This document shows positions 33,397 through 45,584 of a stretch of DNA of 64,000 bases, one piece after another (the first letter of the stretch is position 1; each line of letters begins with the position of its first letter). The notes beneath the pieces are model-generated. The model saw only the letters and a program-made list of their open reading frames with translations, did no database searches and was not told the origin of the DNA. Source of the stretch: Eleusine coracana subsp. coracana (Eukaryota; Streptophyta; Magnoliopsida; Poales; Poaceae); assembly GCA_032690845.1 (NCBI GenBank), contig CM064422.1, positions 6,138,001-6,202,000 on the forward strand, given 5' to 3'. Both the position numbers and the translations under genes were made by a program.

Positions 33397-36300
33397 TTCT
33401 CCCCCTTGATCTCATATTTCATGCTTTAACTTTATACTTTGAAATAAAACTTTTTAAATCACTTGTTCCATCATAAATTTGTATATAGAGCATGTTTCAT
33501 CGTCACGGTTAGTCGCTGATAGAATCAACAGCTACAACACACTCCTTTGTTCTGAAACATATCATTCAACCTTGGGTCTCTTATTATTCGAAAATCATAG
33601 ACTATACCATAAAACCCATGTCAACTATGTGCTCTTCGAGCACACTAGGAGGTAAGCCTTTATTGAGCAGATCTGCTAATATTTGTTCATTCATTTTATG
33701 CTCCAAATATTCTAACATAATTCCGGATATTCTCCTCAATAACGTATAACTTGTGTCATGTGTTTGGCACCACACTTGACTCGTTATCACAGGAGTGAAA
33801 TACTTAATGGTTATTGCTGTTATTAACCATTATTAATTCCAGGTACAGGTTTCCTTAACCATTTTGCCTGTCCCTCAACCTCATATCATGTTAAGTCATA
33901 TCTTTTCATTACATTGATGATAATTCTTTGCTAATTCATATCTTCTCATCTCAATAATGATAATTCTTTATATTCTTTGAAGTTTTTTCACACAAAAACT
34001 TCGAATGTGAAAGTTAGCGATAATTGTGGATTTCGTTACACATTTCACGCGTTGTATCTTACACTCACAATCATTTGAGAGCACTTATACATATCTATCT
34101 TTGTACTCACAACTTTTTGAGAGTACATGTTTCTTTTAGCATGAGACTGATATCTTTAACTCTATTCCAATGATCTATATCTGGATTGGATATTACCAAA
34201 GCAACCCAGATACATAAAACTGTGTTAGGATAATATCAAGCTTCTAACAGCTGAAGCATATGGTACCATATTCATTTGATCATTTTTATACTCTCTTTTA
34301 GAACACTAAAGTTCCCAAAACCATTACCCTTGACTATAAGAACAGGCGCATGTTTTCTTATATGCATACTTTAGAGACTTCTTATCATGTATATGTAATA
34401 TTTCTAATACCCCTTCTCTTTATCTCGGTGAGTCTCGTCTCATATAACAAGAGACTCTCAATCGAGAATATTCTTTTAAACTTTAAGGACAAGAGCTTCT
34501 TCTTCTTCTGTATTGGATTGACATCACCACTAGTAAGTAGGACGTCATCCACATGATTAGAAAATGAGTTTCTCATTCTATATCTTTTGCATAAATACAA
34601 TTATCCTCTTACTCTTTAGGAAAACCCAAATTTCTCATTAATTTATGAACCTTTAAACATCTCTCTAGAAACTTGTCTTCAATCCATAAATGGATTTTCT
34701 GTCAACGATGTCTAAAGTTTCTTTTCTTTTCGTAGCAAAACCGTTGGTTGTGCCATATAAATATATTTTCCTTGGATCCTCACTCAGGAGAATCGTTTTT
34801 GCATTTATCTGATATAGCTCAAGATCATGATGTGCCGCTAATACCATTATAACTCTGAAGAAAATATTACATGAGACATCAGAAAATCTCTCATGGTAAC
34901 ATTATTTCTTCTCTTTACGTAAAGCCTTTTATCATATATTCCTTCCAGAGTCACATAACGGTCTACTGTTTTAACTCAATTAGGATCTTTGTTCTCTTTA
35001 GAGTCATATTTGATATTGTAGACCTATGATAGTCTACTGTTTTGACTTCATTAGGGATATCTTCTAAATCCTAAACATCGTCAGGATTAATCAATTACAT
35101 TTCATCTTTATCATTCGAACATGTGAATGTTCATCATGATCTTGTTAATTCAGGTGGGATCACCCGTCTTATTCTTTGCTATGGGCACTTCTTTCATATG
35201 GGGCTCTCTTTTATTACGCATAGGTAATTAATTCTATAATCTCTATGTAAACAGAAATTTACTGTTCTTGAATCATTAAAGTGGATACATAGTCCTACTT
35301 CTCTTCAAGTCTTATTCCCCAGATTATCTATCTTCTTCAAAGATGACGTATCTCTGAACTCTTTAATCTATACGGGTTTTCTTTGTTATCACTTTTCTTC
35401 TTTATGCCACTTTAAACACTATTTTAATATTCCTTCGTTAAAAACTAGGAATACATCTATTTTTTTACTTTAGGGGTATCATTAATATGACCGTTGTACT
35501 CCCCCAGACGATCACTTTTTTTTTGGTAGATCACTTTAGATGCACAATATGCATCACATTATCATTTTTATAGGAGAGTTTCATAATTCTTCCTCCCCCT
35601 CGAAATGTGGTAAGAATCTTTTTGTCACAATTTCGAAAATATTCGAAACTCTTGTGAATTGAGAAAACTTTGATTGTCTACTTTACTCACCTGATTACAT
35701 CATGTGAAGTAAAGTTATCTGTGAACTCTTATGGGAGTACTTCTTCCTCATTCCATTTCAAAAACTCAACAGTGTTTTTTTATCATTAATACTTCTGCAA
35801 GTCGTACTTGCACATCATTCTTATCTTTTGGTTCGTCTTCTCTTTTGACTCATTAAGTGCTTAATAACAATTGCACGTAAAGTGCACGATCGATATTGGA
35901 ATGACATAAGAGTTATTCTATACTTTTCTCTAAAGGCACATGAGTCATCACATCTTTCTCCTGCCAAACAGGATAAAACTTTTCTCAAAACTTCTCCCAT
36001 CATGCGGGATTTTCTTGGCATAAGTATTATGCCAATGTACCCCACCATGCGGGTATTTTCTCAGACTTTACTCGTTATATGGGTATAATCATAATCATCT
36101 CTTTCCCGTCATGCGGGTAATTTCTTTAAAGGGACATGAATATTTGTATTGGTTCATATTCAATCATCAAATTCAAAAATAAATCCGAATATTCTGTGAC
36201 ACATACATGCTTAATCCAACGTTGGTCAAATTAAACATGTATATGTCTTATCATATCATAATTATTAAAATGATTATAAAATCTTGTTCATAGAGAGTAC

Positions 36301-38521
36301 ATGAAAAATAATATCTCAGAACTCTCAATGATACATCTTTTTCTTGAATTAATATCCAAGAATTCTTTTCTTTTAAAGCCATTCTTTAGAGGGGAAAAAC
36401 CTTCCTCACTTTATGATCTTTTTCATGGTTATCTTTCAGGTTGCAAGTACCCAATCTTTTGCATTCACAAGTGAAAGTATCAAAACCTCTTAGTCTAAGA
36501 AAATACAAGCAATAATCGATAATAAGCATAAAATTAACCCTACGTTAGTTTGATCAATGATATGCATATTAAATTTTTAATACTTTATCTTGTATTCCAA
36601 ATCACCATTGGGCAGAAATAGAATAAGCATCATCTTTATACATAAATTCTAGATCACCGTTGGGCAGAAAAAGAATAAATACATATAACTCATAAATAAA
36701 GTGATGACATATATTAAACAACTTAGCTAAGAAAGCAACGTTATCATCAACTTTATTGCAGCGAAAACATGAAAAACTTTCTCTAGTTAAAGAGCATTAC
36801 TTTATCTTTTATCTGTTCTCTGAAAATTGATCACTATGATACAAAATTTACCAGAGATCTAAACCTTTATATGTAGAACTCATAAAATTATAATATTGTT
36901 ATCATCAACGTTAGTCAGAAAATAACAATACCATAATTATCTTTAAACACATATATTTCTATACCTCTAATTAAATTTTCTCCTATTTAATTAGATGACA
37001 AACTTATACTTTGCAGCGGAAACTTCCTTTTAGAAGCAATCAAACTTCTAATCTTTTATGCACAGAGAATTTAAATAATTTCTGTGCACTTATTTTATCT
37101 CCAAACAATTTATCTCGTTGGTTCAAAATTGTAAGGAAATTCTACTTTTTAATCATTCACATGAATAAATTCATGAAAACAATACTTTCAAAAGTATTTT
37201 TATACTTTTATATTCTCTAATCAATTATGAAATTTGAATAGAGATACAACTTTTGACAAAATTCATTGTCGTAATTCACTTTTCTATCCTATAATTAAAT
37301 TCTCACGTTAGTTCGAATTCAATCAAGGTTTCACTTTGACATATACATGAACAGTAGCAAGAAGATTTTATTAACTCTCTGTAAAGTTCAAATTTTAACA
37401 GAGGTAAAACTATTCAAATTCTCTTCAAAACAGCTGAAAAGACAGCCAAAACACATTTAGATTTGCTATTGTTTCTTTCTCTTCTTAAGGCTCAAAAATT
37501 AATTCATGGCCCGACATCTTTGGCGCGCGTACGCTCACGTGAGGGCCTTTCGGCCCGACGTTCCCTCATGGGACTGCGGCCAACGGCCCAGCGCTAGCCT
37601 AGCGTGGTCTGGCCTTCTCTTGCAGCGCGCGCCTGGGCTCGGGGCTCAGCAGCCAACGGCTGGGCCGTGGAATCGGCCCAGCGCTGCGCGGCACCCTCTC
37701 CCGCCGCCTCCATCTGGACCGTCCATCCAGATGGACGGCTCCCCTTTTTTCTCGGCGGATCAAAACCCGCGGCTGGCCCTTCCCCTGGCAAACCCTAGTG
37801 TCATTCCTTCTCTCTCCTTTTTTTAGCAGCGCCGCACAACGGCGGCAGGGAGGCTCTGTCCCGCGACGGCAGTGGCCATCGACGGGGGTGAAGAGAGGCG
37901 CCGCCTGCTCGAGGCCACGGACATCCCCCTTCTCCTTCTCTTCTTTCCCCTTCCTATCCTTCTCCTTAGCCACGAAAACCGTGAGATCCAGAGAAGGTGG
38001 CCGAGCGGCCGAAGGAGGGTGGTAGCACCGCCGCTGGTCCTCTCGTCGGCGCGCGCACTCGCCCTCGGGTGAGTGCGCTGCCGTTGAGCAATCCCGTGGT
38101 GGCGCCCTTTGCCTGAACCGCCGGGCGGCTCAGGTTCCTTCCCGCATGTCGTCCAAGGACGGCCGGCGGTGGTGTCTTTTGCGGCGAGATGACCTGGTAG
38201 GACACCCCTCGCCGCCCTCTTCTGTCTAGTGTTAGGGTTTCTTTGCGTGTTCTTTTGATTCGACTCTAAATCGAACCATTTCTTTCTTTCTCGATCAGAT
38301 CGAGCTCTTTCTTTCCTCGATTGCCCGTGGCGTCTAGGGAAGATGACAGCGCCAAAGAAGTGGCTGCGTCCTTGGAGCCGGCGGCTCGCAAACTTGCCCT
38401 AGGGTTAGGGTTCTTATCATTTCTTGTTCAATTCAAAATCAATTTCTTTTCCTTTTTGATCCGTGACCAAATCCATTTCTTTCCCATGATCTACTCACTA
38501 GACCTTCGCTCTTGATACCAT

Positions 38522-38934
38522 TGTTAACTACTATGGATCGCTAGGAGTAGAAAAACAGAGAGGGTTCATGGTGGAATGGGTGGTGTACCTTGTTGCCGGT
38601 CGTGGTTCCATGGCTGGCATGTGGATGTCCTTGCGCAGTGTTGCGCCCCTTTCCTTGGCCGGCAGCACGAACGTCCGAAAGATTGTGCTCGCTGGTAGGC
38701 CATCCCGTCGCTGACAGCGCCGTCCTCTAGATCGGCCTAGGGTTGGAGGTGGAGTGTTACTGTAGCGGCGACGAACCTCGTATTACGCAAAAGTGGTCCC
38801 CACCTCCTTTTTATAGACACTGCACGATAGGAGCCCACCAGCACACCAGCCCTCTTTGAGCTGAACGCTCCTGATCAGGGCATGGTTCAAGGCCCAATAG
38901 ACCATTGAGTCCATTGGTAAAGATCAACCTAACA
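38522..38934 (-). repeat. 5' LTR of the copia element (413 bp)
   Basis: It has the TGTTA...TAACA termini intact. The primer binding site lies next to it at 38508-38520. It is the longer LTR copy. Confidence 0.92.
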
Positions 38935-40168
38935 GTTGCAGGGAACACGATTATGCGCTACCGCTGCCGGGCGCTGCTGGTCGGTGTTCCGCGCCGCTGC
39001 AGTCGCATGCTGCTCCGGAGGATTTGGCCAGACTTTTGAATTGGAGTTCGCCTTTGAGCCTGTGACAAAACATCCCCGTGATCCATCCACAGGAGATCGT
39101 TGTGAGCTGTGAGCCTTTGAAAGGAGATCGCCGCGCCTTGACTAGGAGATCGCTGTGCTTCTGTAGTTCTGTCGTCCGTGGTGGCAGCAGATCATGAACG
39201 AAACCAGCGATGGGACAAGCTACGCAAGGGATCGAATCACGAAGGCAACGACGCTAGGGGCACCAGCCATGCAACAAATTACGATGGCCTCGGCGGGGAC
39301 GGGTCGCAAGCGCGCCTGCACGCAAGCCGATTGCCGAGGATAATGATCCGATTCGGAGATGGGTGGTTTAGAATGGAGGACATTGCTTCAGAATGTCAGA
39401 CGACTTGATCCTGTCGATATAGTGCCTAGTGGCCTGTCCCCCTCGTGATGGATGATTATGTTGGTATGTTTTTCTCTGAATTTTTTTAGGGTGTTTTCGT
39501 AGCAAAGCACAGACAAGTTAACTAGTTATCGGAAAGGTCTCATGGGCCATAAAGGGCCCAGACAGGAGTGCAGGACATTCTCGAACTTGAAGGCATAAAA
39601 AAGATTGATATAAGTTGGGTTTCATACCACGTCAGGTCGAACCGAGCGTCCGTTCTGTCAGTTCAAATTGTAAAATCCTAATGGTTGTTATCCATCCATG
39701 TGGCTTAGTTGCAATACACGCGTTCTAAACCTAACCGAACCAGGCCTTACAGAGTTAACCATGGTGTGGTCCGGGTAACCTCTTTGTACACAGGAACACA
39801 AACTCAGCACCTGCTTAGTTTTCATTGGTCCACAGTTCAGACAAAAGACATGCAAACAAAATTGAAGTCAATCCATCCATATCATCATCACACAAGTAAT
39901 CCTAATATTTGATCTGCCAAAGTTTCACTGGTCCACCAAATCTAATGTCATGCACTGGGTCATTGGAATGAATAGGAACTGCAATTAACGGTACTTTCAT
40001 CAGGTGAGCCCTGATTGGTACAGAAACATTCAGGCTGCAACTAAGGAATGCGAAATGAAACAACAAGAGACACAAACGCAGAGTGTCAGATCACTCAAAC
40101 CCCAACCCACAATACCCAACGAATCAATAGAATCCGTACTCCTCATCACCACAATTCACAATTCTTCC
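38935..40168. other. Intergenic between the copia element and the syntaxin gene
   Basis: The GC-rich first 480 bases have an open frame (39178-39408) that I do not recognise and do not call. The rest is the 3' flank of the minus-strand syntaxin gene. Confidence 0.4.
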
Positions 40169-41113
40169 TCACGACTTCTTGAAACTGGTGGCGATGGGGA
40201 CGATCACGAGCAGCACGAGGAGCAGCAGGACGATGATGCCGATGCAGAGGCACCTGCGGCTGCTGCGCTGGTACTCCTTAGCCTTGCCCAGCTCCTTGTT
40301 GGCGCCCTGCACATAGTGGGAGGCGTTGGCGACGTGGCTATCGATGTCGTCAAGCTTCTCCCCCTGCGTCTCCACCATGACGGCCATGTCGAGGAACACC
40401 TGGTGAAGCTCGAGGAGGCTGCGCTCCACCTCGCGCGCGGCGTCGTGGCGGTCCTGGATCTCGTACAGCGCGGCGAGCACGGCGCCCTTGCCGTGCTCCG
40501 CCACGGCGGCGCTCATGAGCTCCTCGCCGCGGCCGTCGGAGATGATGCGCTCGATCACCTCATCCTCGGGGACCTCCCCCGTGAGCGTGTAGTAGCGGCG
40601 CTCGACGATCTCCTTGTACTCGGACATCATCCGCTGCCGCAGCGCCTGGAAATCAAGCATGAGGTCCTTGAGCTTCTTCCGGAGCCCCGCGGTGACGGCG
40701 GTGCGGGTGCGGTCGAGCGGCGTGCCCTCGCGGCAGCCCGCGGAGAGGCGGCGCTGCGCGGCGTTGTCGCGGTCCAGGGCCTCGAGCCTGGCGCGGATGT
40801 CGCGGGCGCGGCGGAGCGTGGCGACGATGTCGGCGTTGACGCGGCCGCGGTGCGCGCGCAGGGCGTCGGGCTGGTGCAGCGACTTGCCCTCCTCGTTGGC
40901 GGCGTGGAGGCGGTCCAGAGCGTCGCGGATGGCCGCCATCTCCGCCTTCACCGCCTCCGCCTCCTGGAAGAAGCCCCGCAGGCGCTCGTCCGTGACGCCG
41001 CCCGCCGCCCCCTCCGGAAGCTCGATCCCGTCGCCCCCCGCCTCCAGATCGTTCATCGCCGCCTTCTTCAGGTCGACGTAACTCATGAAGGACTTGGTCA
41101 TGAGGTCGTTCAT
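40169..41113 (-). CDS. SYP111: Cytokinesis syntaxin, KNOLLE/SYP111 type
   Basis: This single-exon frame gives 314 residues, close to the family's usual 310. The start MNDLMTKSFMSYVDLKKAAM is nearly the same as KNOLLE, the Arabidopsis cell-plate syntaxin. An N-terminal Habc helical bundle (about 35-160) contains RLRGFFQEAEAVKAEMAAIR and EGTPLDRTRTAVTAGLRKKL. A Qa-SNARE motif (about 215-275) has EVERSLLELHQVFLDMAVMV and ETQGEKLDDIDSHVANASHY with the central glutamine. A C-terminal anchor (about 289-308) is CIGIIVLLLLVLLVIVPIAT. KNOLLE drives vesicle fusion at the forming cell plate. SYP112 or SYP13-like paralogues are less likely given the N-terminus. It is divergent from the RsmD-type gene with 519 bp between start codons. 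Confidence 0.93.
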   Translation of the reverse strand: MNDLMTKSFMSYVDLKKAAMNDLEAGGDGIELPEGAAGGVTDERLRGFFQEAEAVKAEMAAIRDALDRLHAANEEGKSLHQPDALRAHRGRVNADIVATLRRARDIRARLEALDRDNAAQRRLSAGCREGTPLDRTRTAVTAGLRKKLKDLMLDFQALRQRMMSEYKEIVERRYYTLTGEVPEDEVIERIISDGRGEELMSAAVAEHGKGAVLAALYEIQDRHDAAREVERSLLELHQVFLDMAVMVETQGEKLDDIDSHVANASHYVQGANKELGKAKEYQRSSRRCLCIGIIVLLLLVLLVIVPIATSFKKS

Positions 41114-41279
41114 GGCGCCGATCTCTGGATCGCCTTGCCTCTTCTCTCTCTGCGGTTAGGATTTGGCAGCGGTGGAATTGGCGGAGTCGAGGAGTGGGTT
41201 GCGTTTGGGGAAGAGAGGCGAGAGGAAAGGAGGAAGGCTTTAAACTCGCAGTGGTCAACGTGGAGCGGGGAGGGGAAAG

Positions 41280-41289
41280 AGCCGTTGGG
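41280..41289 (-). promoter_or_regulatory. Mitosis-specific activator (MSA) element
   Basis: On the minus strand the bases read CCCAACGGCT, a full match to the MSA consensus YCYAACGGYY bound by MYB3R factors. It lies 167 bp upstream of the syntaxin ATG and in the same orientation. Further AACGG cores occur at 41323-41327 and 41391-41395. MSA control of KNOLLE is established in Arabidopsis. Confidence 0.75.
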
Positions 41290-41632
41290 AGGCGGTGGCC
41301 GGGGAGATCACCGATCCACAGCAACGGCTATGAGGACTTTCTTCTTTTTCTTTTTTTTATTGTTCTAAAAAGAAAAGAAAATCTATGGCAAACGGTTAGC
41401 GGAAGGTGAGTAGGTGACGTGGTTGGGACGAGAAGGTTCTCACTGACATATGTGGCCCGCCGTCATTCAGTGCCTGCCGCAACTTTCTCCATCAGAACCG
41501 TCCATGACCCATCGGACGGTATACGATATTCCATTGGTGGATAGAGTGCCTTTATCCCCTCGCCTGCCGGGAAGGAACGGAACGGCCGCTGCCGAGCTCC
41601 GAGCCACCCGGCCAACCCTCATCCCGGCGCCA

Positions 41633-44600
41633 ATGGCGTCCACCACCCTAGCCGCCTCCCATTTCCTCGCGCCTCTCCCCGCTGCAAATTCTAATAAGCA
41701 CGTGTCTCTCCGCGTTCCTGGCCGCCGGCTCCCCACGGCCGCGTCGGCCGCCCAGTCGGGTGCCACGGCTGCGGCGGCGGCGAGGGAACGGCGGCAGATC
41801 CTGGAGCGTTACGGGCTCAACCCCGAAGACTTCGTGGACGAAGTGGAAGATGATTCGAGGGTTTGTTTCGAGTGATTTGGTATCTTGTGGTGGTGATTTT
41901 CCACAACTAATTGTGTAATCTGAATGGGGATTTGCAGGATCGGAGGAGGAGCGACAGGCGGAGGCGGCGGTCAGGGAGAGGTGAGGAGGATTCGGAGGTC
42001 TCTGTTTCCCAGAAGAAGGCGGTGGAGCCCCGGGAGACGCATAAGATGCTTCAGGTTTGCCCAGTTCGATAGAAACCGCGGATTTAAGTCTGTGTCATGC
42101 TGTCAGTTGCTTCTATGTACTTCTCACTCACATTTGCAGAACATTTGGAACAGTGTATTTATCGCATACATTTTCAATATATTCGTGGTAGTCAATTCGT
42201 GCCGTATACTATTATGTATTGTTCCGTATGAACTATGTAAGAGATATCGAAATGCTGCCTTAACTGTATGTTTCAGTGTGGTGCTGTATTGCATAAAGTG
42301 GGCAGTGGTAGAGAATATACACTTTGGTTAGTGATTCTGCACCTAACTTGCATCTGCCATGATCTTCCACCTTCTTTTAAAAAATACAAATAGATTTAAT
42401 GATCAGGTACCTGGTATCCTGAAGGTCTGAACTGATGAATCATGCCACTGGTCATGTGTCCACGACCTTACTATCCGGGGTTGGGTGACGTTTGGGGGGT
42501 AGGGTACTCGTACTACTGGGGTATGTTGTGTTGACTCTTGACTGTGCATGCAAAAGTACACTAGTCGATCGACAATTTATCTCCAAATACCTCAATTCAG
42601 CTTCAGCCTAACCTGAACTAGCCTTGTATTAGGCTCAGCAAGCAAGCACCCTCTTTCAACATTTCCTGTCTGCTGTCTCTGCCTTATTATGATTCTTCTG
42701 TCCAGCTGCGTGGAGGAGCAAATTCCTGCAACAAAATACATATGCCTTCTGAAAACAGGCATTCCATGCGTACTATGTAAAAGATTGCATATAAAATAGC
42801 CATGCATATATTAATCTGAAATTCTTTTCCAACAATCAAAGTTACATGCATGCACATGTTCTGAAGGTCTAGATTTGTATATTACAGTTCTTTTATTTTC
42901 TTGTAATCAGGGCTATGTACTGGAAGGTCTGGAACTGTTTGAATTGTTTATATACTATTTCTTGTAGAACGAGTTGTTTATACACTATTTTTGCAACAGA
43001 GGTGTTTTAAAGTACTTATGTTTCTCTCAGGTACTAGGTGGGAAAGTTCGCCGAAGAAAATTACTTTCACCCAAAGATAGGAATGTCCGTCCAATGATGG
43101 AAGTTGTTCGCGGAGCAGCCTTTGATATTTTACAGGTATCAACTTCTTGATTCTGTCGTTGTCACTTGTATAGTTTCACCTTCTTGATATACTTATAGAC
43201 CTTTTTTTTTTGTTCTTGGACATAATATGCAGTCAGCTGGTGGTTCTCCTGCTTCACTCAGACCTGGTCGCTGGTTAGACCTGTATAGTGGTACAGGATC
43301 AGTTGGAATTGAAGCTATGAGCAGAGGATGTTCAGAGGTTCTCCCAGACTCAAGCTCAAATATCAGTAGATTTTAGTTAAATTTTCCAAACATGAATTTC
43401 TTAAAACCAAGTTCTGGTCCTTTTTTGTTGAATCGGTGAACAATATCTTCACCGAAATAGTCTCTAGAAGCACTCATTAATTTAATTATCTGTTCTTGAA
43501 TCTATATTCTATCACAATTCAAACGACCTTCATGGAGTATATGAGTGGAAGCAACTCCACCACCAAACAGAAATTTGGCGCAAACATATAGCTAGTCTGT
43601 GCATGGTATAGAAATGTCTTCAGTGACCTCATTTTTTATATGTTTATGACCCCTTGTAGTTTAGTCATCACACATTTAATTTTGGTAACATTTAAACAAG
43701 CAACATGCCCCAACTATGAAAATCCATGGTTATTTAAGACAGACCATCTATCCAAACACTAGATTAGACCTCCTCCACATTGGAGATACCTATGCTCTTT
43801 ATGTCATGGCAACTGACCAAGTTTTTTTTTTAAAGGAATACCCCAAGGGAGACCCCTGAGGTGCAGGTGCAGCACCCAGGGTTCGAACCCTGGGCGGGAG
43901 CACTCCAGCCAGTGGCCTTTGCCACTGTGCTGTGAGCCCCTTTGCGCAACTGACCAAGTTATCAAGTGTTTCCATGTCGTTCTCATCTTTCTATGTATGG
44001 TACTAGTATTGTTTAGATTCTCAGAGGTTCATTAACTGTACATAGGAGCACATCTAATCCACTGCAGTTGAAATCTTATTCTGAATGTTCATGGCTTAAG
44101 ATGGCTTCCCAATTCTGCTGCTATAAGTGCTTGAAACCTTCTTGGAGAAGAAAATGTTACTTCTGTAACTGGATTTGGTAAATGATGTGAATAGTATTGT
44201 GACTCATTTATTCATCTGTTTGTCTTATCTATTTTAGGCACACTTTGTTGAGATGGATCCGTGGGTTATCTCTGAGGTCCTTAAACCAAATCTCGAGTGT
44301 ACTGGATTTCTTGGTGTTTCACACATACATATGTACCGTGTCGAAAACTTCTTGGCCATTGCTGAAAAATCTAAAGGTAAGATTCCTTTTAGGATACACA
44401 CATAACACATTGCTATAGTCAAGAGACATAAAAAAGACGGTAACGAGTGGAGAAAGAATAAAAAATACTCTTTGATGACATACTGTACAAAAACTAGTAG
44501 ATTGAGATGTCTATAGCACTCTCAGTGTGATCGATTGCTCAATGTAACTAAGGATGATTAGTTACAGGAATCAAGCACTAGGTTGCTAGTCTATTTAGCA

Positions 44601-45302
44601 ACAACTGATCAATTCATTTGAAGACTCATCTTGTTTAGGCCTTGCTTTTACTTGACAGTAACATATGCCACATGATGCAAATGACATGTGTGGATATCTG
44701 GCTGTATATTGGACTCTTAATAGTCGGTTTATTTATACTGAAAGATATAGAAATTTTGATCAGGTTCCCCATGATATAAAGTTTGTATAATAAATGACTA
44801 GGTGATTTGGATTCTTCGAAAACCAGTAAATTTTTTTTCTCCTGACTCTATTTTTGTTCTCTCCCAGATAGATATCCTTCTTTTGATTATATTAGTGTAA
44901 CACCACCATATCTTGAGGTTAACTACAGTACACTACTCGATCAACTTGCAAGGTCACCATTGGTTGGAAAAGATTGCTTCATTGTGAGTTCCTCTTTCTA
45001 TGTAAACTTAATTATTTTCCTTATGCGCATTTCTGACTCAAGCTATATTTACTTAATTAGCTCGTTGAGTATCCACTGAAAACAGACATGGCTGAATCTT
45101 GTGGAAACCTTGTAAAGGTAGGTTTGCCTTCTTGTTGTACTTCATTTAAGTTCCGATGCTATGTAGTGCTTACTTTTTCTTTATTTCTGTTGCAGTTGCT
45201 CACTTGTATTCTTAAAAATTGCAGATAGCTGACAGGAGGTTTGGTAGGACGAACTTGCTAATATATGGGCCCACATGGTCACAAAAGAAGAGAAGATCTT
45301 GA
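41633..45302 (+). CDS. RsmD-type rRNA guanine-N2 methyltransferase, plastid
   Basis: Eight exons (41633-41860, 41938-42054, 43031-43135, 43233-43337, 44238-44376, 44868-44983, 45061-45117, 45225-45302) give 314 residues in phase. Residues 1-50 are rich in Ala/Ser/Arg/Pro, like a chloroplast transit peptide. A basic linker (RRRSDRRRRSGRGEE) leads to the RsmD core: KVRRRKLLSPKDRNVRPMME, VRGAAFDIL, the SAM-binding motif WLDLYSGTGSVGIEAMSRGC, then AHFVEMDPWVI, and FDYISVTPPY. The bacterial homologue methylates G966 of 16S rRNA, so the likely substrate is plastid 16S rRNA. The catalytic (N/D)PP(Y/F) motif reads TPPY here. It is divergent from the syntaxin gene. Confidence 0.9.
43815..43945. repeat. 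Dispersed repeat in intron 4, SINE/MITE-like
   Basis: A T/A tract is followed by GGGAGACCCCTGAGGTGCAG, then AGGGTTCGAACCCTGGG, which resembles a Pol III B box and is palindromic, then CTGTGCTGTGAGCCCC. It differs from the surrounding intron in composition. Its family was not identified. A similar GAATCGAACCCTGG occurs near 14246. Confidence 0.4.
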
Positions 45303-45584
45303 GATAGTGGTGGAACATTGAGGAATGGTTTGCACACAAGGTGTCAATCTATGTTTCTGCAGATATTGAATCTTCTCTGCAGTAATACACATTATGATCA
45401 TTTTATATATTCACCACGGAAGTACGCCATCATGCATTCCTTGGCAACCATTTCACAGATCTTCACTTGGTGAAAATGCTTGTCTTGCAATCAGTGAGTA
45501 GTTGTCATGGCAGCTGATAGCAGATCACCATCGAACGAGGTCAAGATTTGCTGAAACTTTTGTACCATACATAACTGACCAAGT

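Larger units (their letters stand above)
33047..38934 (-). mobile_element. Decayed Ty1-copia LTR retrotransposon
   Basis: Two similar direct repeats, 33047-33396 and 38522-38934, bound 5.9 kb. The better one starts TGTTA and ends TAACA. On the minus strand, TGGTATCAAGAGC (38508-38520) lies one base inside the right-hand LTR and fits an initiator-Met tRNA primer site. AAGGGGGAGAA (33397-33407) is a polypurine tract beside the left-hand LTR. So the element runs right to left. Internal remnants on the minus strand are copia-type: reverse transcriptase from 34847 to 34665 (MVLAAHHDLELYQINAKTIL, ending IYGLKTSF) and the RNase H end at 33790-33602 (ADLLNKGLPPSVLEEHIVDM). Most of the interior is AT-rich and eroded. 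The flanks ATTGC and GTTGC look like a 5-bp target duplication with one change. Confidence 0.92.

Noticed and set aside
40004..41368. Long plus-strand open frame (454 codons) antisense to the syntaxin gene
   Set aside because: It mirrors a high-GC single-exon gene; its product is a Leu/Arg/Val-rich shadow with no domain, whereas the minus strand matches KNOLLE throughout.
43870..43900. tRNA-like GGTTCGAACCC at 43878
   Set aside because: Only a B-box-like palindrome is present; no cloverleaf can be formed from the flanks and no A box is placed correctly.
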